NCBI RefSeq assembly: GCF_032854445.1
Contig: NC_088304.1
Coordinates: forward strand, 2,542,001-2,606,000
Reading direction: 5' to 3'
Length of the DNA stretch: 64,000 nt
DNA from: Liolophura sinensis
Lineage: Eukaryota; Mollusca; Polyplacophora; Chitonida; Chitonidae
A program made the position numbers and the translations under genes. Numbering within the stretch: the stretch's first letter is position 1; every line of letters starts with the position of its first letter. Shown here piece after piece: positions 42,628 through 54,186 of the stretch. Under the pieces are notes generated by a model. The model ran no database searches. It saw only the letters and a list, made by a program, of their open reading frames with translations, and was not told where the DNA came from.

Positions 42628-43118
42628 GGCATACGACAGCTCCTCGCTTGGAGCTTATGGCTGCTTTTGTGACGTCTGGATTGGGCAAGACTATATTTGA
42701 GGAATTCAAAGTCAAGCCAGCTTCCGTTGTATTCTGGTCAGACTCGCAAATAGTTTTGCATTGGTTGTAGTCTGAATCAATAAAATTGAAAGTTTTCGTA
42801 GGTGTGCGGGTGGCTGAGATACAGTCTACGTGGGACGCCAGTAGATGGCGATTTATGCCAACAGAGCTAAACCCAATGGATGATCTGAGTCGAGGTATCT
42901 CCGTTGATAAAATGAAAGGTCGATTGAAGCACGGACCAGACTTCCTGAGAAGGCCCGAAAACGAGTGGCTGGGAATGGCAGCTATCAACGTAACTGACGA
43001 TCCTGAAACAAAAAGGTGCACAACTGTAGGGACAGTCGTCAGAGAGGGCCCAATCATTGCTTATGCAAATTACTCGAGCTGGCAGAAATTGGTTAGAGTA
43101 ACAGCATCCGGCCTTCAG
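42558..43118 (+). pseudogene. BEL/Pao RNase H, truncated
   Basis: TTAPRLELMAAFVTSGL, FWSDSQIVLHWL (with Ser-Asp-Ser) then TAG at 42768-42770, and RFMPTELNPMDDLSRGI and FLRRPENEW follow. The element is cut off at 43118, before the zinc-binding and integrase domains. Confidence 0.75.
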
Positions 43119-43615
43119 ATTTTCTAGGCCGGGGTGGTGTGTCCCTCTTTCCCCGCACTCACACACGGCAGCGATCGCTCGATCGACTCACCATGTCCGG
43201 CTGCATACCCAGTCTCTCGAAATGTTAATGGCCCTCAGTCTGCAGGTGAAGTCCTCCAGACCCGTGAGTTGGAAATGTTGTCTTTCATACAATGGTCGTA
43301 GACCAAGTCGATCATGTTACGGTCGGGGACGGTCTTTCCACGGAAGGTAAGTTCTCCGCAGTCCGTCCACCCGCTGGTGGGGCTTTGTTTGACTTCTTTG
43401 GCAACGCTCCCGTCGAGCAGACTCGGCTGCCATTGGCTGTCCATACCCCGTACCACGACTCGGTTACGAGCGTAGCACCGTCGAGCGGACCGACACGCGT
43501 GCCAGACTCACTTTGAGTCCTTGTTGATGAGCTGCGTTGAGCAAGGGCTGGGCGCCGCTGTATGCTACCAGGCTGTCGGGCTCATAGTGCATGGAGAATG
43601 ACATCTAAAGGGTCT
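43119..43615 (-). pseudogene. Small conserved protein and integrase remnant, unit 2
   Basis: Reads GMDSQWQPSLLDGSVAKE, SPTSGWTDCGELTFRGK, VPDRNMIDLVYDHC and RVWRTSPAD, and further right HYEPDSL with AYSG (about 43570-43615). Polinton sequence resumes at AGATTTTCTAGGCCGGGGTG. Confidence 0.4.
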
Positions 43616-44036
43616 TGGTCGCTGCTTGTGAGAGTGCTCTAAGCCCGCCTCCCCCTCTGCTGCTGCCGGCAAGGTGGCTGGCGGCCGGTGCGAGGCATGG
43701 TCCCATGTCGTCCCTGCGTGTGTCTGATGATAAATATAGGTGTGGTCTGGCGGAATGCACGGTCGAGAGTGTGTTGACACCAAGACAGCGTATTTTTTAG
43801 GATTCGAATCCCAGTGTTGTCGAGTTGGGAGACGGTCTTGTCCCCTCCCCACTGCGCTGTGTGACTCAGAAGCTAGCCAGCCAATCAGCACGGCCACACC
43901 CTATGTACGGCCGCCAGAACGGCACACAAAAAGGCCGGCACCGGCGCGCTCAGCAGCCTGACAGCCGCTTTATGTGCCGTAGGTGTGTAGGCTGTGTACT
44001 ACGTTGAACTGCAGCAAACCACAACACGCCACATAC
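43616..44036. mobile_element. Right end of the Polinton-like element with outer inverted repeat, unit 2
   Basis: At 43905-44036, TACGGCCGCCAGAACGGC, TATGTGCCGTAGGTGTGTAG and ACAACACGCCACATAC match the outer left repeat (37270-37400) in reverse complement, and the pentamer array follows at once. This is the best-preserved outer right terminus in the window. Confidence 0.65.
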
Positions 44037-44550
44037 TTTACTACACCATACTACACTAAACTTCACTACACTATACTTAGACTGTACTATACTACATACT
44101 ATTCTATACTATACATAGTATATTATATACTATGTATTATTTATACTAAATACTATACTATAGTACACTATGTTCCATACAATACTATATAATATACTAT
44201 ACGACTACTATACTATACTGTGCGACTGGTATACTGTACTGTACTATACACTATACTATACACTGTACTATACTATACTACACTATACTATATACTATAC
44301 TATATTGTACTACACTATACTACACTTTACCATACTACACTATACTACACTACACTAAACTGCACTACACTACCCTACACTATACTACACTACACCATAC
44401 TACAGTATACTAAACATTATGCTGTGCTGTGCTATGGTATGTTATGCCATGCCATGTCAAGCCACGCCATGCCATGCCATGCTATGCTATGCTATGCTTT
44501 GTTATGCTATGTTACACTATACGATACTATTATATTATACTACACATCAA
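44037..44550. repeat. Pentanucleotide array, A-type block, unit 2
   Basis: TATAC/ACTAC grading to TATGC and CATGC motifs (44410-44510), like 6057-6570 of unit 0. Confidence 0.85.
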
Positions 44551-44559
44551 TAACGCATC

Positions 44560-44888
44560 CCCCGTGCGCCTCGACCGTACGTGCGAAGGCCCGCAGCAAC
44601 CTGCGGATGGTCGTGGGTGTCCCCCGGGCTCGTCGCGGTTATTATTTCTTCTTTTCTGATGCCCATTGCTGCAGTCAGAATTTCCCATTCCTACCTTTAG
44701 CAGTTTCTTGTACTTGCTGTCATTGGACGCTTCCTTTTCCTATCACCATCTTTGTCTCTCCTGCGTGAAGAATAAAGAGCTAATGGTTTTGTCGAACAGG
44801 CAAACAAGATCTTGCAGATATCGGCAACAGTTAATGCCGGTTACAGTGCTGTTTGCTATTCAGTGTGCTGCATGGCACAGTATAATAT
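44560..44888. other. Short interspersed repeat head joined to B-type spacer, unit 2
   Basis: GCAACCTGCGGATGGTCGTG and CCCCGGGCTC belong to the short repeat family. At 44630 it passes into TCGCGGTTATTATTTC and the spacer that unit 1 has at 26005-26270. No gene. Confidence 0.55.
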
Positions 44889-45124
44889 CCAGGTAGGGTG
44901 GTAACGTTACCCCGCCCGCAACAATGGGCTGGTCGTGTAGCTTGTGGACAATTAACAAGACGTTAGTAAGGAGATCCACAGTCCATTTCGTGTCTGGGCG
45001 CTGTTGCTGGGCCCAGGTGAGCGGGTCAGAGGAGTGCACTCATGTCAGCCCGCCTCCCCACGCGATGCACGGCCGACAGAACGGCGGACACTCAGACCGG
45101 TGTGTCTCGACTCCGGACACTTAC
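44889..45124. repeat. Right inverted-repeat fragment, B type, unit 2
   Basis: Nearly identical to 26271-26505. Unit 2 thus has two right-repeat fragments, this inner one and the outer one at 43905-44036, about 850 bp apart. Confidence 0.65.
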
Positions 45125-46569
45125 TCTATACTACACTACAGTATACTTATACTACACCATACTTGCACTATACTACACTATGCCACACTACACTATACTT
45201 GTACAATATACACTACACTATAGCTGTGCTATACTACACTACACTACAGTTGTACTATGCTATATTATACTTATACTACACTATACTACACTACACTATA
45301 TTATACTTGTACTGTACGACACTAAACCACACTACACTACAGTTGTACTATACTACACTACACTACATTCCACTACATTATAGTTGTTCTATACTATACT
45401 ACACAATACGGCGAAAAACACCAATCAAATAAATAAATATACTACACTGCACCACACTATACCTATACTACACTACACAACACTAAACTATACCTATACC
45501 ATGCTACATTACACTATACTACACTGAACTATGCGTAAACTATACTATTCTACACTACACTACACTACACCACACTACACTACACTACACTACACTACGC
45601 TACACTACACTACGCTACATTACAATACACTACACTTCACTATACCTATACTATACTACACTACACTACACTACACTACACTTATACTATACTACACTAC
45701 ACTACATAATACCTATACTTTACCATCCTATAGTTGCACTATACTATAATACACTACACAACACTATACCTATACTTTACTACACTACACTACTCAACAA
45801 TACACTACAGTACACTATACCTATACTACACTACACTACGCGGCGCCGCGCCGCGCCACGCCACGCTGCACTACGCTGCACTGCACTGCACTACACTACA
45901 TTTCACTACACTATAGTTGTTCTATACTATACTACACAATACGGCGGAAAACACCGATCAAATAAATAAATATACTACACTGCACTACACTATACCTATA
46001 CTACACTACACAACACTAAACTATACCTATACCATGCTACATTACACTACACTACACTGAACTATGCGTAAACTATACTATTCTACACTACACTACACTA
46101 CACCACACTACACTACACTACACTACACTACGCTACACTACGCTACATTACAATACACTACACTTCACTATACCTATACTATACTACACTACACTACACT
46201 ACACTACACTACACTACACTACACTACACTACACTTCACTACACTACACTTATACTATACTACACTACACTACACTACACTACACTACATAATACCTATA
46301 CTTTAATACTTTACTATACTTTACTTTACTATAGTTGTACTATACTATAATAGACTACACAACACTATACCTATACTATACTACACTACACTACTCAACA
46401 ATACACTACAGTACACTATACCTATACTACACTACACTACACTACGCCGCGCCGCGCCGCGCCGCACCGCACCGCACCGCACCGCACCACACCGCACCGC
46501 ACTGCACTGCACTGCACTGCACTGCACTGCACTGCACTGCACTGCACTATACTTATACTCTACTAAACC
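45125..46569. repeat. Pentanucleotide array, B type, with 533-bp duplication, unit 2
   Basis: TAGTTGTTCT at 45381 recurs at 45914, and the intervening segment, including the AAACACC-AATAAATAAAT fragment, is repeated. Unit 1 has it once. (CCGCA)n and (CTGCA)n blocks lie at 46440-46550. Confidence 0.9.
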
Positions 46570-46770
46570 AGTGAAGTACACCAGAGTACAGTGTAGCGCA
46601 GTGTAGTGTAGTACATACTGTGGCGTAGTGTTATGTTATGTAGTCTGTGATGTTACACAGTACAGTGTGTTATGCAGTGTTGTCTGTTTTCAGTATACTA
46701 CACACTATAGTATAAATATAGTACAGTATACTGTATGGTATAGTATACTCTATAGTATTTTTAGTATAGT
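46570..46770. repeat. Strand-switched array end, unit 2
   Basis: As 27311-27500: complement-oriented GTAGT/GTATA motifs after CAGTGAAGTACACCAG. Confidence 0.75.
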
Positions 46771-47285
46771 ACTTTTTGCTACTGTTTGTTATTTGTTACA
46801 GTATACGTCAATGTTTTGTACGATAGGGACAAGGAGAGGTAATCCTTGGGGATTACAAAACATGGCTTGGAGCGTGGAGTTATATATGCACTTTTGTGAA
46901 CCTCTCCTATATATTTTTTGTGAATTTCCTCTATACAGGCCAACATAGAGCGCGCGTAACAGAAGAGACTAATGTATGATATAGGATTTTGGATGTGCAC
47001 CAAATGTAAAGTTGATCAGTGGTGGCATTACTTAGATGTATGTCGTGCTGGAACCAAATGGCTCCCGTTGTAATATACACCGAGTGCATGTATAAGACAA
47101 ATGGTGTCCATACTGGTACATTTGTATATGTTATTATACACCTAAGTGTCCAGCGCCTAATATATTATGTAGTAAACACAACTGTCCAATATTTTTAATA
47201 TATTGGATAGTTGTAACTGTGACGTCACACATACGGACTACTTTTCGTTTGTCGACAAACAGACGACACAGCACGATGTTCGTCC
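46771..47285. other. Noncoding segment with palindromes, unit 2
   Basis: Carries the same nested palindrome as unit 1, the 14-bp-arm hairpin at 47179-47213 and TGTGACGTCACA at 47218-47229. Confidence 0.6.
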
Positions 47286-47780
47286 ATGCTCGTCCTGAAA
47301 AATCTGTCTCCGGACAGTCCGTTCTACCTTACACCAATTCTCGAATGTCGCCTCAAACCTGATGCAGCTGTGTGGTATTACTCCTCTTCAATGGGGGAGC
47401 ATGCTTTGGCAGAGATAATAAAGAGGGCAGCCGAGGCTGCTGGACTGAAAGACCGGAAAACTAATCACTCGGTCCAAAACTCAAAATTCAACTCCACAAG
47501 CCGACCAGACAGTGTACCATGCTATAAAAAGGCCACTAAACTGACAACAAGCACATCGAATTTCTCCACGAACTGGATTGCTGTTCTACACATGGCTGTA
47601 AAAAGAGGTCGTCGCAAGCTCAACTTTGCAGACGACTTGGCTCCCAGGGAGGCGTGGATTTATAGCACAAGGCGAAAGGATGTTGTACAGACCAAACCAG
47701 TTTTATCTGCTCTCGTTGTTTCACAGCTGAAAGCTACGAGAAGAACGCAGCTGAATTTCCACAATGGTATCTGCACATAG
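47286..47780 (+). CDS. Crypton/DUF3504-like tyrosine-recombinase fragment
   Basis: The 164-codon frame from a true ATG reads LSPDSPFYLTPILE, AAVWYYSSSMGEHALAEIIK and AAEAAGLKDRKTNHSVQ. This resembles the C-terminal recombinase-like domain of Crypton-derived proteins (ZMYM/QRICH1/KIAA1958, DUF3504), where PFYLxP, VWF, the G.HxL motif and TNHSxR are typical. The conserved Arg after TNHS is missing because the frame appears to shift there; the remaining ~100 residues are unfamiliar. It therefore lacks the tyrosine end and cannot be an active recombinase. A CRE-like palindrome lies about 60 bp upstream. It is open here but broken in unit 1. Confidence 0.5.
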   Translation: MLVLKNLSPDSPFYLTPILECRLKPDAAVWYYSSSMGEHALAEIIKRAAEAAGLKDRKTNHSVQNSKFNSTSRPDSVPCYKKATKLTTSTSNFSTNWIAVLHMAVKRGRRKLNFADDLAPREAWIYSTRRKDVVQTKPVLSALVVSQLKATRRTQLNFHNGICT

Positions 47781-49130
47781 TTGTTACAAAATACTATTAA
47801 CTGAACTGAAACTGATGGATAGTACATTTGTGTAGGTTGACGCCCACTTCCACATCGTACAAGTACTTATATTATACACGACGAAAAGCATAGCTTATAC
47901 GGAATGACAATAACATGTACCTGTAGTTGTCATCGCATATATGTATGACTTTAGAATCACCAGGAGAATAGAATGATACTTATTGTGTATCAAACATAGG
48001 GAAAGAATAGTAAATACACATTAAATTTTAAACTTAAAACACAAAATTACCAATATAACACCACTGGCAAATGGACATGCCTTGTCAAAATTCAAATTCA
48101 ACGTTTGAAAATTGGGAATCTCAAGTCTGGCTAGATTTGTCCGTGTCATAAATCGGAACTTCAAAGTCGTCCACCTTGGGCTCAAATTGATGCGGCAGCA
48201 TATTTTCTTATATGTAGTTAGAATTCAAATAAAAAATGACATCGCTTTGATACGAATTTTCATGTTATTTAAGCCGGCTGGATGGGGTTGGCCATCTGTG
48301 ACGAAACTGGCTGAGCCGCTCCGGGCGGCCGGCTGGAGATCGGCTAGGGCGTTACATCTATTGTTTTTGAAGGATTTAAAGTCATTATTACGTTTCTCAG
48401 AAGCCCTCCAAGTAGCATACTATTTAAACAGGTTATAATCTTTATAATTAGGACAAGTAGCTAAATCTGAACACTAATCCTTCAACACTGACAGCCTTGT
48501 CGTTTCAAATACGAGTCGAAATTAGGAAAATGTTATGCGTTTCCACATCAGAATGAAACTGAACTTCCAAACTCAGAAAAAAGAAAAGAGGTCTGCATTC
48601 AAAATCAACTGAAAATCCTTTCTATACGAAAAATCTCATTAAATATATATATTTTTTCTTATAAAATATCATATCAAGGTAACCTTTCATTGATTTATTT
48701 ACAGCCTCACTGACGAGCATATTCTGTTTACCAGGCCCACACAGAAGAGCTTGGGTTAGTCGTTTTTTTACGACAAACTTGCCGAGCTGAGGTCGTATTC
48801 TGTTCATCCCAGAGACCCCAGACCCCAGACCCCACAGGTGTAAACAGGACAGGTGCACAATGTTTGACAAACATTCAAACTTTTCAAACAGAGGCTTATG
48901 CGTTTTACAAGGACGTGTATAAGCTGATGACTGCTTTGCTGTTCCGCTATATAATGATTGTCAAATAGGCCTTTTTGTATTTAGATGGGTACTCCTGGCC
49001 GTTTTTTGTGTACATTTGTTGTTAAGTAACGACCTTGCTCGAGATAGGGTTTGCTCTTAATCCACTGGCAAAAGATAAACGGTGGAAATAGCACTAGTTT
49101 GACATTTGAATTGGATGTCATGACTATAAT
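47781..49130. other. Noncoding block, unit 2
   Basis: Nothing recognisable. About 98 bp at 47973-48070 (AT-rich, ACTTATTGTGTATCAAACAT) are absent in unit 1. Confidence 0.5.
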
Positions 49131-49134
49131 ATAT

Positions 49135-49291
49135 CCACGTTCGTTGTAAGGTCTTCCAGCAAACTACGGATGGTCGTGGATGTCCGTGGGCATTGCCCAA
49201 TTTCCTCGCATCATAATGCTGTCCGCGGTCGTCTGTCCTATAGGTGAAATGTTCCATCAAATAAATAAAAAAATATATAAATAAATATTAC
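49135..49291 (+). repeat. Mollusc-type short interspersed repeat, unit 2
   Basis: Same insertion as 29760-29912 (CTACGGATGGTCGTGGATG, CATAATGCTGTCCGCGG, AATAAATAAAAAAATA tail). Confidence 0.65.
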
Positions 49292-50022
49292 ACATCCTTG
49301 TAATATATACCTTCTCACATCGTTGGAAACTAAAGGCCCATTCCTTCTTACAGCTCTGTTCAGTATTTATGTATCATTTCTGACATATTCATTTGGGAAT
49401 TTGTATTTAACTTTGCTTTTGGAAATCTTTCTTGGAATTATAAACTGTAAATACCCTTTCATGGTTTACGAGCAGTGAACGATTGTCGGACAAACTGACC
49501 TTCATATTTTCGCTAACCAGAGCTCTCATTTCTGCCACTTCTTTACCATAACTGTAAATGTTTTTATGGCTATGTTTTTTTAGCTGATGACAAAAATCTT
49601 GGTGATAACTCTATTAGAAAAGCCTTTGACACACACCAGACTCTTTGTCTTCCTTCAACCATTTTGACAGATCAGTCTTATGGATTTCAGAGAAAGCGAT
49701 CAAATATGCGACATTCTGTCTCAACATAACAATAACAATTATCTGACTGACCACAAATGTTAACTTCATGGAAATCAGAATAAATCCATTACCTTATTCT
49801 CCCAATCTCTGGTTCAGTCGGCTCGATCCGCTAAAGTGTGAACACTTTTATTACCGTTACCAGTCCTAGAATCTCTAACTCGTCTGATCTGGATGCATCT
49901 GGTCTAACTTCATAAACATATATTACTTTCAGCATTGAGAAATGCAAAGTCTGGATACAAGTTAAGTAAAAGATGCATCAATTATTGCTCAGACACGCCT
50001 GGTCACTATAACATTAACGGTT

Positions 50023-50363
50023 TGTGCGTGCGTGCGTGCTTGGGGTTTAACGTCGTACTCAACAATTTTTCAGTCATATGACGACGAAGGAATCATTTGG
50101 GTGCATGTACGTGTAATGTGCCTCCTTGTTGCAGGACGGATTTCCACCGCTCTTTTATTTAGTGCTGCTTCACTGAGACGACTTACCGAAGGCAAGTAAG
50201 CTACCCCGCCCGAGCCATTATACTGATACGGGTCAACCAGTCGTTGCACTAGCCCCTTCATGCTTCCTGTTTGAAAGTCTTAGGTGCGACTCGATCAAGG
50301 ATTGATCCTTGATCTACCGGTCCCGAAGCGGACGCTCTACCAACTAGGCTATTCGGGCCGGTT
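50023..50363 (-). repeat. Full-length tRNA-headed SINE, minus strand, unit 2
   Basis: Orthologous to 30649-30989 of unit 1. The A box reads AATAGCCTAGTTGGTAGAG in reverse complement. Confidence 0.85.
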
Positions 50364-50449
50364 TAAACGGTTTGTCATCTGTCTGATAGTTTTCAGCCCA
50401 CGGTCTCTCGCCACGATGCGCTGAAAGCCCATAGGCTTAAATGCTCGTT

Positions 50450-50845
50450 TCATGTACTGCTATCGGTCTGTCATCTTCTATCCTTCAATCCAGAAATGCC
50501 ACGTCCATTTGTCCGTCATAATCCGTCTACTCCAACAGCGTCCTTCCGTCCGTTTCCACGTACGTATTTCCACGTCTGACCTTCCGTCTGTCTGTCATCC
50601 TGTTTCCCTCTGTTTACCATTGATTGTCCATTTGTCCGTCATCACTCATATACTTGCTCCACAGCGTCCTTCCGTCTGTCTCTCATCGTGTTTCCTTTTG
50701 TTCACCATTGGTTGCGGTCCATTTATCCGTCATCATCCATCTTCTTGTCCCACAGCGTACTTCCGCCTGTTCGTCATCGTAGTTCCGTCTGTTTACCGTG
50801 ATTTTCCCTTTGTCCATCATCATCCATCTACTTGTCCTTACACAC
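50450..50845. repeat. Pyrimidine-rich minisatellite, unit 2
   Basis: As 31075-31465, with local rearrangement near 50545 (GTTTCCACGTACGTATTTCC). Confidence 0.75.
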
Positions 50846-51008
50846 CAGTCCCGATAGCTCAGTTGGCAGTGCGTCCGCTTCGAGTGGGCGGTAGATCCAG
50901 GATCAATCCAGGGTGAGGTTACATCTCAGGCCTAAGCTCCTTCATCATCATATGACTGAAAAAAATGTTAAGTTCTAGGTAAAACCTTAAGCACTCACTC
51001 ACTCACTC
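50846..51008 (+). repeat. Internally deleted tRNA-SINE, unit 2
   Basis: Same internal deletion as 31470-31630, so the deletion predates the split of units 1 and 2. Confidence 0.8.
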
Positions 51009-53812
51009 CTTCCCTCCACCATTGTCCTTAAACGTTGTTCTATATTTTCATCATGACATTTGCTTTTTACCTGCACATTATTATTTTTTATCATCTTTTG
51101 CCAGGTAAATATTGTAAGAGACATGTCTTACTTCACTAGTGTTATCAGATAAAGCATGTTATAAATACTTACTGCAAGAGTAAGCTTACTCATTCCATGT
51201 GGGGTCTGCATTCTTCCTGCTGGTGACCTTCGACTTTCTTAGTTTTGCATCTCCCAAACCTACTTTTTAGTCTAATCACGACCATTACCTTTTTCTTGCG
51301 ATGACATATGAACTGAATTTAAAACATTGTGCATTCTGTTACATATCATATTGTACTCTTCATCTTTTTAATGCAAAGTCATACAACTATCAACTAACCA
51401 TTCTGGCCGTAATCAAATAGACTTTAACTGTATCTAATCACAGCTAAATAATGCGACGGCTCGCCATGTCATGTGAAAAGACAATAGTGTGGTCTTAAAC
51501 AGTGGCCATACTTCTTGTGGTCATTAAACTACTGCTTTCCCGCACAAATTCTTTAAAGACTGCCGTCAGTTCATTACGAGGTGCCTTTTCCAACCGCAGT
51601 ATAGAGCCTAGGAACACAGCTCTTGCGACCCAAGCACTAAATACCACAGACACTGGACGATTGTAGCAGGGATACTACAAAGTTTTGGCTACAGATATAT
51701 AATCCAATGTTCCTCTTGCTCTTTGGACAATAATAAAGGCGATGTCACAGAGTAGCCTATTTCCTTTCTTAAAACATGTTTTCAAACCATATGCTCGCCA
51801 TTTCGCCAGCATATAAGGTTAAGATTAAATAAATCTGAAGGATATCTTGGCTCCGACATCTGTAGTTTACGGTCTCAGATTGCAGCCCATGACCTCCGGG
51901 GTCAAGGCCACTGTTAATGATAACGCGGGATGGAATCCAGCCAACCCCGATGATAGTGCACGGGCTCGGTATAAAGATTTGTGGATATTTGGCTAGTTGC
52001 TGAAATTTCCTCCTCCCGTGATTTCCTCAGCTGTGTCAGTGAAATGAACAACTTAATTCTTAGCTAACAACTGTCAACATAATTTCACCATCTTGTTTAT
52101 TTATTTCGTTCTTGATTTAGGCAATATTCAAGAAATTGCCACATATCGCCATGACGTGTCCCTCATTTGCGTTCAGAAAACACTGTTTAGATACTCTAAA
52201 TGCTGGTTTCTGTCTGACCATATGCTCATACAGTCAACCGAATGAGAAAAGCCAGTTCCATGAATAATTTTATGTCTGTGGTTAATATATAGAGAGTAGA
52301 AAGCAAACAGTTACATTTCTCTCTCGTTTTTTTTATTTCGGAAAGTAAAGATAGGTATATGTTGTTCATCACATATGTTAATCATGCGAAAAAAGTAAAA
52401 CTGTGTCTTCATGATACATTTACAACAATACGATTAAAAAGAGCAGACAAAATGTCCTAAAACTGATAAGATGATTTTTGTCACCCAACTGGTCGGAATA
52501 GTAAAGCATTCCACATACTTCTAACTGGTCAAATTGACGTCGCCCAAGGACATGACATTTATCCAAAACTGTTTGTGGGGTACAGAAGAAACAACTGCTG
52601 ACTGCTTTTACAAGCCTCCATCCTAACTTCCTCCTTTAAAATCATTCTTATTTTGTCCGATGGTTTTGTCATTTTAACGTTGTTTCAGAAATTGGCATTC
52701 GTCATAAGGCCCAAAATGGAAAGCAGGCCACTTTGAGCTACCCGTCCGGAAAATGAATTATCGGTGTAATTTAACTGGCCAAAACAAAAAAACCTGCGGA
52801 GATAAGACAGTCTAAATCTACACCTTGAAACGGACATTCGTATACCAGCTGTCAACCATAACCGCAAGGCCAATTTCTGATTAACAAAGAAACCAAGAAT
52901 GTAATGCTACTTTAAACTGAGTCATGCAAAGAGAAGCAATCAACAGTTTTCAATGATGACTGAAAGAGTCAAGTTACATGTACATATATGTTCTGCACGA
53001 ATGAATTAAAAACAGAATAAAACAGCGAGTACCACCTATGCCAGATTATATTTAATGTTCATAATATACCGTCATCGCATTAATAGAGGTTAAATACTAA
53101 TTAAAGATGATTATTATTTTAAGACTGGTCGAACAAAAACTCCGTTGTAGATAAGAAGAAAATACATCGATAATATTGGATAATTTATTCCCATATTTCA
53201 AAATCTATAGTTGCTTTTTCTTCTTTTATTTAACCCAGAACTGCGGAAATATAGCTGAGTTGGTCGAACGGCAGTTCAATATTATTGGTTGATATACCTG
53301 AAGGCCTAACATTTAACGTGACCACGGTACATTTTCACAAAAGCTGCATGTAGAGAGGAATCCATGGAAATAAACCTTGTTCAGGTTGGTCGAAGACTCA
53401 AATCTTAATACCCCTTGTGTATCGTGCACATTCAAAAAGCCCAAAACAGTCTTTTGATGACATTTTATTAAATTAGATGCCCGTATTTGATACCAGTGGT
53501 GGTCAATAAATTTCTTGCAGAAGTCCAGTAAGGTTCGTATTTGATAAATTTAGCTACCCAACCTTAGTTAAATCTTGTGGAGAGGTAATGCTAGGTAAAA
53601 CTTCAACAATAACTTCATTCAGTATTCAGAGAATTGCCATCACCCTCTCACCACTGCCCTCCCCCACCCCTCCCCTCTTTAAAATGAAACACACCACCGT
53701 TTGCTACACACCACCATCATCAGACGGGGCTTCTCATTTTATAAAGCATAGCCAACGCTTCTCCAACAGCCACCATAAAACATCCCTTCTTGAGTCTGCT
53801 TAAGGCCTTCAG
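51009..53812. other. Conserved noncoding spacer downstream of synthetase copy 3
   Basis: Aligns with 16941-19740, including the 170-bp block (about 52915-53092) missing in unit 1. The everted TGACCT/GGGTCA pair is at 51890-51904. Confidence 0.7.
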
Positions 53813-53960
53813 CTATTCTACAGACTACATATTTATAACAGTATATAATAATACCTCATTGCTTTTCTACAGATTACCTATTTATAACATTATATAATAA
53901 TACATCTTGCTATTCTAAAGACTACCCATATATAACAGTATATGATAATATTTCATCGCT
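53813..53960. repeat. AT-rich minisatellite, unit 2
   Basis: Three units of about 50 bp, as at 19743-19895. Confidence 0.75.
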
Positions 53961-54089
53961 AGTGTAAATTGACAAGTAAATAATGCTACCCTTGTATACA
54001 CAATGGCTAAATTTAAATATATGCAAAATAAATCATTTCCATCATATGGCCTGTAAATCATGATTAAATGTAATCTTTCCAGGATTACA

Positions 54090-54162
54090 AATTTTACCCT
54101 TCATTATCTCTTCCGCCATCTTGGTCAGTAACAGTCTATCACATTTCCCGGACGTCGTCTAC
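54090..54162 (-). pseudogene. Duplicate of the synthetase terminal coding segment, copy 3
   Basis: TTTTACCC at 54092 versus 54201 in the gene, the 109-bp offset again. Sequence is close to the copy 1 duplicate. Confidence 0.55.
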
Positions 54163-54186
54163 TTGCCTACAAGTAATCTTCCAGGT

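Larger units (their letters stand above)
39904..43118 (+). mobile_element. BEL/Pao LTR-retroelement internal fragment
   Basis: Gag, reverse transcriptase and RNase H of a BEL/Pao element lie in order on the plus strand. Long terminal repeats and the integrase are absent. The fragment does not simply insert: its left edge follows the unit 0 equivalent of 4082 and its right edge precedes that of 5244, so about 1.16 kb of the Polinton-like element is replaced. Stops and frameshifts are frequent. Confidence 0.85.
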
